From Deltaproteobacteria bacterium (GTDB lineage: Bacteria; Desulfobacterota; Binatia; Binatales; Binataceae): a stretch of 6,511 nt of DNA. The translations under genes were made by a program, and so were the position numbers. Below the pieces are notes generated by a model, which was not told the DNA's origin, made no database searches, and was given only the letters and a program-made list of their open reading frames with translations. The stretch's first letter is position 1, and the number at the start of each line of letters is the position of its first letter. The stretch spans positions 1 through 6,511 of the forward strand of contig JAJZAG010000214.1 in NCBI GenBank assembly GCA_021799555.1, read 5' to 3'. Below are positions 1 through 6,209 of this stretch, piece by piece.

Positions 1-3000
1 GCGGTTGTGCACAGCGCGGGATTGGTCAATTTCGAGGCGTCGCTGTCGAAGTCGATCGAGGTAAACGCGGGCGGCGTGGCCAACGTAATCGAGTTCTGCC
101 GAAAGATGGGCGCCGCGATGTTGCATATTTCGACTTGCTATGTGGCAGGCGCCGCCGACGGGCATCGCTTCGAAGATGATATTCCGGTGAACTGGTGTCC
201 GGCGGGAATATCAAGCTTCAATCTCGAACGCGAGATCCGCGACGCACGCGCCGCGATCGCGCGCACCGAAGCGGAATCGCGCGACCAGCAGCGGCAGGCC
301 GCGTTCCGCGGCGAATCCGGCGACGACGGAGAAGCCGAAACCCGCGAGGGTGCGCTCGAGCATCGCCGCAAAGCGTGGGTCGAAGAACGCCTGAAGGAAA
401 TTGGCAGAGAGCGCGCGCTCAAATGGGGATGGCCGAATACCTATAGCTACACAAAGAGCCTCGGCGAGCAATTGGTATTGGCGGCGCGCGGAGAACTCAA
501 TGTCACGGTGGTGAGGCCCGCCGTGATCGAGAGCGCGCTCGCCGATCCGTTCCCCGGATGGAACCAGGGCGTCAACACCAGCGCTCCGCTCACCTATCTT
601 TCGGGGCGCGGCTACCGTTTCTATCCGGCGCGGGCGGATTTGGTCCTCGACGTGATTCCGGTCGATTTGGCCGCGCACGCGATGATTCCGATTCTGGGCG
701 CGCTGCTCGCGCGGCGCCAAAAGCCGATCTATCAGCTTTGCACCTCGGATCGGAATCCACTGCCGATGCGGCGGCTGGTCGAGCTTACCGCGCTGACCAA
801 CCGCCGCGACCATCGCGGCGAAAAGGGCTCCGCGGGCAGGATGGCCAAGCATCTCGAAGCGGTCGTCGTCTCGCAGAGCAGTTACGATCTCGCCAGCCTG
901 ATGCTGCCGCGCATACTCAAGCGGGCGGCCGAGATCGCTCGGACGGTTGCAGGCGGCGAATCAGAGCGCTTCAAGCGGCTCGAAACCCGTATCGACGCTT
1001 TCAAGGATAACACCGAGCTCGCGCGCGAGATGGTCGAGGTTTATCGCCCGTACATCCAGGAGCTGGTCTATACCTTTCACAGCGCAAACACGCGCGCGCT
1101 TTATGCGAGCCTTGCGCCCGCGGATGCGAAACGGCATCCGTACCGTCCCGATTTGATCGACTGGCGCGACTACTGGATGAATATCCACATGCCTGGATTG
1201 CGCCGGCATATTTTTGGCCAGCTCGATTTGCATACGCGCCGGCAGCGCTCGCTGCCGCGCTACCGCAATCTTGTCGATCTGCTCGACCGCGCCGCCGAGC
1301 GCTATGGCGCCGCGCCGGCGCTGATCGCGCGCCGCGCGTCCGGCGAGCGTACGACGATAACCTATAACGACCTGCGCGATCGGGCCCATCGCGCGGCGCT
1401 CCTGCTCGCGCGGCGCGGAATCAAGCCTGGCGACCGCGTGTTGCTCGTCTCGGAGAACTCGCCCGATTGGGTGCTCGGCTATTTCGCGATCCTATGCGCG
1501 GGCGCCGTAGCGGTGCCGCTCGACCATCTGATTTCCCCCGAAGAGCTTGCGCCGATCTGTAAAATCGCCGAGCCGCGCGCCGCGCTGCGTTCGAGCGCGG
1601 TGGCCAAGCGGCTCGGCAACGCGATCGGTTCGGCCGCTGCACGAGCCGTCGAGATCGATCTGGCCGAGTTGTCGCGGCCGTTTATTCTTGACAAGGCCGC
1701 CGCGCCCGTTGCGCCGCCCGAGCGCAAGGCGGTCGCTTCGATTGTGTTCACTTCCGGCACGACCGGCGCGCCGAAGGGCGTGATGCTGACGCACGGAAAC
1801 TTCGCGGCGGAAATCGCGATGATCGCGCGCGTGTTCGCTCTATCCGGCGACGACACGCTGCTCTCGATCCTGCCGCTGCATCATACGTTCGAATTCACGT
1901 GCGGGATGCTGCTGCCACTGGCGAGCGGCGCCGCGATCGCCTATCCGCTCGAGTTCGACGCCAAGGACCTGTCGCGAATACTGTCCGACATCCGGCCTAC
2001 CGCGCTGATTGGGGTGCCCGCACTGTGGGAAGCGGTCCATCGGCGAATCGTCGACGAGGTCGACGCGCGCGGGCCGTTCTTCGCGGCTGCTTTCGGCCAG
2101 TTGCGCGAGCTAAATCGCCACCTCGACCGCGACTCGGGTCTGAATCTCGGCTCGATCCTGTTCCGGCAGGCCCATCAGGCCCTTGGCGGACGGTTGCGCC
2201 TTGCGGTGAGCGGGGGCGCCGCGCTACCGCATCGCGTCGGCGAGTTCTTCAACGATCTCGGAATCCACCTGCTCGAGGGATACGGACTTACTGAGGCCGC
2301 TCCCGTGCTCAGCACCGCGCATCCCGACGATCCGCTCTGCTCGGGATCGGTGGGAAAGCCGCTTAATGGCGTCGAGTTGCGGCTGCTGCCCGAAGGCGCG
2401 GAGATTGGAGAGATCGTCGCGCGCGGTCCGAACGTGATGGCGGGATATTATCGGAATCAGGCGGCTACTGACGACGTGTTGCGCGACGGATGGTTGCACA
2501 CCGGAGACCTTGGACGCTTCGACGCCGAGGGGCGGCTGTATATCGTCGGCCGCGCCAAGGAAGTAATCGTCGATTCCGGCGGCAACAACATCTATATAGA
2601 CGAGCTCGAAGAAGCGTACGGACATTCGCCGTACTTGCGCGAGATCGCAGTGGTGGGCCTCAAGGTTGCGCAGGGTGAGCAGGTCGCGGCCCTGGCCGTC
2701 CCGGCGTATGCGCGGGGCGAGAGCAGGCGTGCGGTCGAAGACGGACTCCGCGCGCATTTCGACCGAGTCGCCCTGGGTCTCAGCCCCTACAAGCGCATCC
2801 GAATTCTGCGCTTCACCGATGCCGAGCTTCCGCGCACGCGTACGCGCAAGGTCAAACGCAATGAAGTCGCCGCGATTCTGCGCCGGATGCTCGCCGCGTC
2901 CAACGCGAAGAACGCTCCGGCTCCGCACAGTGCGGAGATCGAGCCGTGGCTCGCGCAGGCGCTCGCGCAGGTTTCGTCGGAACGGATCGCGATCACTCCG

Positions 3001-4005
3001 GCAACCCGGCTGATCGAGGACCTTGGGCTCGACTCTCTCGCGGTCGCCGAACTCGGCGAGCATATCGCCGAGCACGCCGGCCGCGAAATCGGCCCGGAAG
3101 AGATGAGCGATCTGCGCACTGTCGAGGATTTGCAGCGTGTCGCGCAGGCCGGTAATGGATCCACGCGGGTGCGGCTGCCCTCCTATGCCCGATTCGCGGA
3201 GCCTTACACACCGAAGCTCCCCCGCGCCGCTCGAGATTTCGCCCGTGGCGCGCTTCGCCGCATGCAGCATCGCGCCTTCGACGCATGGCTGCGTCCGACG
3301 ATTTTGGGCCGCGGCAACGTACCGGCAAATCGCAACGTAATTGTCGTCGCCAATCATTCGAGCCATCTCGATTTCAGCCTCGTCGGCTACGCGCTGGGAC
3401 GGATGGGCGACGACCTGGTCGTGCTGGCCGCCAAGGATTATTTTTTCAACACCGGCGCGCGCCGCTTTCTGGCGACCAACTTTACTTCGCTCATCCCGTT
3501 CGACCGCGAGCGCGCCCAGCTCGAGTCGCTCGACGACGCGCTCGCGGAGCTCGCCGCGGGCAAGAGCGTACTGATGTTCCCCGAGGGCACCCGATCGGCT
3601 GACGGAGCGATCGGGGAGTTCAAGAGCGGCGCGGGGTACCTCGCACTGCGCAGCGGATGCGACGTGCTGCCGGTTTTGATTCGCGGCACCAATAGTGTGC
3701 TGGGCAAGGGCAGCCTGTGGCCGCGCCGGCATCCGGTCGAAGTCAGGATCGGCAGCGTGATCGGGAACGGGTCGATGCGCGCGCTTGCGGAGAATTCCGA
3801 CGGGATGGGCGCCTACCGCAAGCTTGCCGATCACATGCGGCGCGCGGTCCTGGCGCTCGCGGGTGTGCCCGGCGGCGCGAAGCTGCGCGCGCACAAATCC
3901 GGCGCCGCGCTCGAACTTACGCCGTCGGCGCTCGAGGAATCCGCTGCCGCGAAGACTTCCGCGCGCGGCGCCCGCGGGCGTCCGCGCCACGGCGCCAAAG
4001 CGTGA
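1..4005 (+). CDS. Multidomain fatty acyl reductase - acyl-AMP ligase - acyl carrier - PlsC acyltransferase (ElbD-like architecture), 5' partial
   Basis: The frame is open from base 1, so the true start lies upstream. Residues are counted from base 1 (1334 visible). Residues 1-~410 are an extended-SDR fatty acyl reductase: HSAGLVNF and STCYVAG are typical, the catalytic YxxxK is Y148/K152, and a C-terminal helical reductase domain follows. The NAD(P)-binding glycine loop, probably about 100 residues, is off the window. Residues ~420-960 are an AMP-forming long-chain acyl ligase: P-loop TSGTTGAPKG (from about 584), YGLTEA at 761, HTGDLG with D836, and a likely catalytic lysine near K950. Residues ~980-1050 are an acyl carrier domain with GLDSL, phosphopantetheine serine S1012. 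Residues ~1090-1290 are a PlsC acyltransferase with HX4D (H1119/D1124), PFDR, FPEGTRS (1193-1199) and a VLPVLIRGT block. An Ala/Arg/Lys-rich tail ends the protein. Inferred role: activate a fatty acid, load it on the carrier, then reduce it and/or transfer it to a glycerolipid. The order resembles ElbD of myxobacterial ether-lipid synthesis. Domain calls are firm; the product is not. Confidence 0.93.
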   Translation, partial: AVVHSAGLVNFEASLSKSIEVNAGGVANVIEFCRKMGAAMLHISTCYVAGAADGHRFEDDIPVNWCPAGISSFNLEREIRDARAAIARTEAESRDQQRQAAFRGESGDDGEAETREGALEHRRKAWVEERLKEIGRERALKWGWPNTYSYTKSLGEQLVLAARGELNVTVVRPAVIESALADPFPGWNQGVNTSAPLTYLSGRGYRFYPARADLVLDVIPVDLAAHAMIPILGALLARRQKPIYQLCTSDRNPLPMRRLVELTALTNRRDHRGEKGSAGRMAKHLEAVVVSQSSYDLASLMLPRILKRAAEIARTVAGGESERFKRLETRIDAFKDNTELAREMVEVYRPYIQELVYTFHSANTRALYASLAPADAKRHPYRPDLIDWRDYWMNIHMPGLRRHIFGQLDLHTRRQRSLPRYRNLVDLLDRAAERYGAAPALIARRASGERTTITYNDLRDRAHRAALLLARRGIKPGDRVLLVSENSPDWVLGYFAILCAGAVAVPLDHLISPEELAPICKIAEPRAALRSSAVAKRLGNAIGSAAARAVEIDLAELSRPFILDKAAAPVAPPERKAVASIVFTSGTTGAPKGVMLTHGNFAAEIAMIARVFALSGDDTLLSILPLHHTFEFTCGMLLPLASGAAIAYPLEFDAKDLSRILSDIRPTALIGVPALWEAVHRRIVDEVDARGPFFAAAFGQLRELNRHLDRDSGLNLGSILFRQAHQALGGRLRLAVSGGAALPHRVGEFFNDLGIHLLEGYGLTEAAPVLSTAHPDDPLCSGSVGKPLNGVELRLLPEGAEIGEIVARGPNVMAGYYRNQAATDDVLRDGWLHTGDLGRFDAEGRLYIVGRAKEVIVDSGGNNIYIDELEEAYGHSPYLREIAVVGLKVAQGEQVAALAVPAYARGESRRAVEDGLRAHFDRVALGLSPYKRIRILRFTDAELPRTRTRKVKRNEVAAILRRMLAASNAKNAPAPHSAEIEPWLAQALAQVSSERIAITPATRLIEDLGLDSLAVAELGEHIAEHAGREIGPEEMSDLRTVEDLQRVAQAGNGSTRVRLPSYARFAEPYTPKLPRAARDFARGALRRMQHRAFDAWLRPTILGRGNVPANRNVIVVANHSSHLDFSLVGYALGRMGDDLVVLAAKDYFFNTGARRFLATNFTSLIPFDRERAQLESLDDALAELAAGKSVLMFPEGTRSADGAIGEFKSGAGYLALRSGCDVLPVLIRGTNSVLGKGSLWPRRHPVEVRIGSVIGNGSMRALAENSDGMGAYRKLADHMRRAVLALAGVPGGAKLRAHKSGAALELTPSALEESAAAKTSARGARGRPRHGAKA
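4002..4005 (+). other. GTGA stop/start overlap (translational coupling)
   Basis: The GTG start of the zinc enzyme (4002-4004) shares bases with the TGA stop of the multidomain enzyme (4003-4005). No convincing Shine-Dalgarno element precedes it, so terminating ribosomes probably reinitiate. This ties expression of an exported hydrolase to a cytosolic lipid-synthesis enzyme. Confidence 0.8.
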
Positions 4006-4844
4006 AGTTTCGCGCCGCGGTTTTGTGTGCAATCGCGGTCTTCGCCGCCGCATCGTCAGCGCGCGCATGGGATAGCGGCACCCATCGGATGATCGCCAGG
4101 CTGGCGGTGCGCGCCTTACCCGCTTCGCCGCTAAAAGAAGCGCTCGCCGTCAACATTCGCGCGCTCCAGGCCGACGCCGTCGCGCCCGATACGATCCTGC
4201 GCGACCGCTACGGAGAAGCCGAAGCGATTCGGCACTACATCGACCTTGAGCGCTATGGCGCCGATCCCTGGCTGGCGCTGTCGCCGGACATGGCGGTAAT
4301 GCTGGCGCGGTATGGCGCCTATCGCGTCGATAAGGCCGGCACGCTGCCGTGGACGATCGAGAGCGAGGCGGCGATCGTCGGCGAGGATTGGCGGCGCGGC
4401 GATTGTCCCGGCGCGATTTTGCACTCGGGCTATCTGGCCCATTATGTCGGCGACGCGAGCCAGCCGCTGCACACGACGATTTACCACGATTGCAACCGAT
4501 GGCAGCGCGGATGCCACGCGCGCATCGAAAGCGCCGCCAATCATCACACCCGCGAGATCGAACGCGCCGCCGCTTTCGAGGTGCGCGTCAGCGATATCAC
4601 CGGAATTTGGCCGGCTGCAATCGCCGAGATCGCGCGGGCGCATGCGCTGGTCGCACGAATCACCGCCGATGACGCCAATGCGCGCGCCGCCGGACGCGGC
4701 GCCGCGTATGGCGCCGCGCTGCTCGGCGCCGACCCGGCGCTGTTCAGTACGCAGATTGCCGACGCGGCTTCGACGCTAGCATCGATCTGGCTCTACGAAT
4801 GGAAACAGGCGGGAAGCCCTGACCGCTGCACCTCGCGCCAATGA
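4002..4844 (+). CDS. Secreted zinc-dependent phospholipase C / S1-P1 nuclease family protein
   Basis: The protein is 280 residues from a GTG start that overlaps the previous stop. The frame is open further upstream, but only this start gives a signal peptide: MKFR basic end, hydrophobic core to about residue 17, and an ARA cleavage site before W23. This matters because the family uses the mature N-terminal Trp as a zinc ligand. The other expected trinuclear-zinc ligands are all visible: H28, D63, H78, H147/D151/H157 in HYVGDASQPLH, H172 and E176. It should act in the periplasm or outside the cell as a phosphodiesterase, on either phospholipid head groups or single-stranded nucleic acid. Trp-to-His spacing is nuclease-like, while Glu as the last ligand is phospholipase-like, so substrate cannot be settled from sequence. 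Cysteines 135, 164, 171 and 276 could form disulfides. Translation is probably coupled to the upstream lipid enzyme. The family assignment is strong; which branch it belongs to is open. Confidence 0.9.
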   Translation: MKFRAAVLCAIAVFAAASSARAWDSGTHRMIARLAVRALPASPLKEALAVNIRALQADAVAPDTILRDRYGEAEAIRHYIDLERYGADPWLALSPDMAVMLARYGAYRVDKAGTLPWTIESEAAIVGEDWRRGDCPGAILHSGYLAHYVGDASQPLHTTIYHDCNRWQRGCHARIESAANHHTREIERAAAFEVRVSDITGIWPAAIAEIARAHALVARITADDANARAAGRGAAYGAALLGADPALFSTQIADAASTLASIWLYEWKQAGSPDRCTSRQ

Positions 4845-4870
4845 CGCAGCGGGCCGATTGATGGCATACT
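4841..4870 (+). promoter_or_regulatory. Weak candidate sigma70-like promoter upstream of the phosphatase gene
   Basis: The 62-base gap 4845-4906 is the only real intergenic space in the window. It contains ATGACG (4841-4846, 4/6 match to TTGACA) and CATACT (4865-4870, 4/6 match to TATAAT), 18 bases apart. Initiation would fall near 4877, leaving a leader of about 30 bases before the ATG at 4907. The local drop in GC just before the start (TAAATTTGAG, 4894-4903) would also ease translation initiation. In such GC-rich DNA a match of this quality can arise by chance, and read-through from upstream is equally possible. Confidence 0.2.
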
Positions 4871-4906
4871 GGCGCGGTCCGGTCCGCCCCGGCTAAATTT
4901 GAGCTA

Positions 4907-5452
4907 ATGGATTGGTTCGGCAAACATCCCGAAGGACATCCGCGACCCTCGCGCGGCGATCGCCGTCCCTCGGTCAGCGAGATCACCGACGCGCTCGTGA
5001 TCGGAGAATATCCCGCGCCCGGCGATATCGAATGGCTCAAAAGCAATTACGCAATCACCGCGGTGCACAATCTCCAGGATGACGAAGACCTGCGGATCAA
5101 CGGCCTCGACGCGGGCGAGCTGCGCGGCGAGTACGCGGCGCGCGGAATCGTGTTCGTGCGTACCCCCATTCAGGATGGCAGCGCGGATGCGATGGCGGAG
5201 CGGCTGGAGGCGGCGCTCAGCGATCTGTGCGAACTCATGAAATCGCAGCAACGCGTTTATCTGCATTGCAACGCCGGGATGAACCGCGCACCTACGCTGG
5301 CGATCGCCTACCTGCGCGCCCGCTGCGCAATGTCGCTCGAAGAAGCAATGCTGCACGTCAAGCGGCGCCGCCCGTGCGGCCCGTTCATGACCGTACTTGA
5401 AGATTACTTCGGACCCCGCCACTTGAAACCCGGCGCAATCGGGAGCAAGTGA
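4907..5452 (+). CDS. Dual-specificity (cysteine-dependent) phosphatase family protein
   Basis: This 181-residue cytosolic protein has no signal peptide or membrane segment and consists of one DSP-fold domain from about residue 24 to 170. The signature loop HCNAGMNRAPT carries the nucleophile C121 and the phosphate-binding R127 (CX5R). D90 in TPIQDG is positioned to be the general acid. Upstream blocks ALVIGEY (29-35) and ITAVHNLQDD (50-59) fit the first strands of DSP domains. The family hydrolyses phosphomonoesters on Ser/Thr/Tyr, and some members act on phosphoglucans (laforin, SEX4) or phosphatidylglycerophosphate (PTPMT1). The CNAG-M-x-R-AP loop looks more like the glucan-phosphatase type than the protein-phosphatase type, but no carbohydrate-binding module is present. 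With a Pcs gene 7 bases downstream, a lipid phosphate substrate is also possible. The first 22 residues are polar and basic and may be disordered. The ATG at 4907 has only a poor GAG ribosome-binding match. Confidence 0.9.
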   Translation: MDWFGKHPEGHPRPSRGDRRPSVSEITDALVIGEYPAPGDIEWLKSNYAITAVHNLQDDEDLRINGLDAGELRGEYAARGIVFVRTPIQDGSADAMAERLEAALSDLCELMKSQQRVYLHCNAGMNRAPTLAIAYLRARCAMSLEEAMLHVKRRRPCGPFMTVLEDYFGPRHLKPGAIGSK

Positions 5453-5459
5453 TCGTCCG

Positions 5460-6209
5460 ATGAGCAGCGCGGCGGAAACCCTATCCGGACCGATCCCGCG
5501 CCAGCGCCTGCTGCTTGCCTGCGCGTGGGGAGTGCATCTGTACACGGCGCTGGGCGCCGCGGCCGGATTGCTTGCGATTTATTACGCCGCCGAAAGGAAT
5601 TTTCAGCTCTCCTTCACCGCGATCGGAATCGCGATCTTCATCGACTCAAGCGACGGCGCACTGGCCCGGCTCCTCGACGTGAAGCATCGCGTGCCCTCGT
5701 TCGACGGCTCGCTGCTCGACAATATCGTCGATTACCTCACCTATACGGTCGCGGCGGTATTTCTGATGCTCGAGGCGGGGATCATCCCGAAATCGATCCC
5801 GGGTCTGCTGCTCGCGTGTTTCATCATGCTGGCGAGCGTTTACGGGTTTTGCCAGACCGATGCAAAGACCGACGACCATTACTTCCTCGGCTTTCCGAAC
5901 TACTGGAATATCGTCGCGTTTTACCTTTACTGCCTGCACTGGCCGCCGATAGTGAACTGGCTCGTGCTGGGAATTTTCGGGGTGATGGTCTTCGTGCCGA
6001 TCAAGTACATTTACCCGAGCCGCACCGTTCCGCTGCGTCCGGTAACGATTGCGTTCGGAATCGTATGGGCGATTGTGACCTTCGCGATGCTGCCGATGCT
6101 GCCGGCCGTCAACCCGATCATGCTCGGCATCTCGCTCAGTTTCATCGTCTACTACTTTATCGCGTCATTCGTGCTTCATGCGCGATCCGCGCGCCGCCGC
6201 GCGGCATGA
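5460..6209 (+). CDS. pcs: Phosphatidylcholine synthase (CDP-diacylglycerol-choline O-phosphatidyltransferase)
   Basis: This integral inner-membrane enzyme joins free choline to CDP-diacylglycerol, giving phosphatidylcholine and CMP in one step. It has 249 residues, close to known bacterial Pcs proteins, with about eight hydrophobic segments (roughly 17-42, 50-61, 89-110, 114-131, 146-163, 165-188, 194-213, 217-240). The CDP-alcohol phosphotransferase motif spans D62 to D91: D62, D65-G66, A69-R70, G83, D87, D91. There are 12 residues between AR and G rather than the usual 8, which is the known Pcs variant spacing and separates it from PgsA and PssA. WGVHLYTALG near the N terminus and HYFLGFPNYWNIVAFYL and FVPIKYIYPSRT later also fit Pcs. 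It starts 7 bases after the phosphatase stop, with GGGAGC at 5441-5446 as a rather distant ribosome-binding match. Its TGA overlaps the next start. The basic tail RSARRRAA is probably cytosolic. No key motif residue is missing. Confidence 0.93.
   Translation: MSSAAETLSGPIPRQRLLLACAWGVHLYTALGAAAGLLAIYYAAERNFQLSFTAIGIAIFIDSSDGALARLLDVKHRVPSFDGSLLDNIVDYLTYTVAAVFLMLEAGIIPKSIPGLLLACFIMLASVYGFCQTDAKTDDHYFLGFPNYWNIVAFYLYCLHWPPIVNWLVLGIFGVMVFVPIKYIYPSRTVPLRPVTIAFGIVWAIVTFAMLPMLPAVNPIMLGISLSFIVYYFIASFVLHARSARRRAA
6206..6209 (+). other. ATGA stop/start overlap (translational coupling)
   Basis: The ATG of the FGase-like gene (6206-6208) overlaps the TGA of pcs (6207-6209). This is the classic four-base overlap of co-translated operon genes and supports the chosen start of the downstream partial gene. 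Confidence 0.8.

Noticed and set aside
211..852. Minus-strand open frame of 213 codons
   Set aside because: It is antisense to the reductase domain, has a biased composition and no motif, and reflects the third-position GC of the real gene.
3717..4001. N-terminal extension of the zinc enzyme frame upstream of 4002
   Set aside because: The extension overlaps the acyltransferase in another frame and is Arg/Ala-rich. It would also bury the signal peptide and the N-terminal Trp zinc ligand that fit a start at 4002.
2224..4068. Long open frame of 614 codons on the minus strand
   Set aside because: It lies opposite the ligase, carrier and acyltransferase domains, whose motifs are unmistakable. 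Its translation is Arg/Ala/Gln-rich with no recognisable domain, which is typical of an antisense shadow in GC-rich DNA.
4002..4844. Annotating the zinc enzyme simply as S1/P1 nuclease
   Set aside because: The Glu last ligand and the short spacing before it fit phospholipase C better, so the narrower name would overstate what the sequence shows.
4862..4876. Possible sigma54 -24/-12 promoter (TGGC near 4862)
   Set aside because: The GG at 4863-4864 is not followed by GC at the required ten-base spacing, and no TTGC-like -12 element is present.
4871..4894. GC-rich partial inverted repeat resembling a terminator stem
   Set aside because: Pairing is short and interrupted, and there is no T-tract after it, so an intrinsic terminator is not supported.
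4904..5545. Minus-strand open frame of 213 codons across the phosphatase
   Set aside because: It covers the DSP gene and the pcs start on the opposite strand, and no family motif is seen in its translation.
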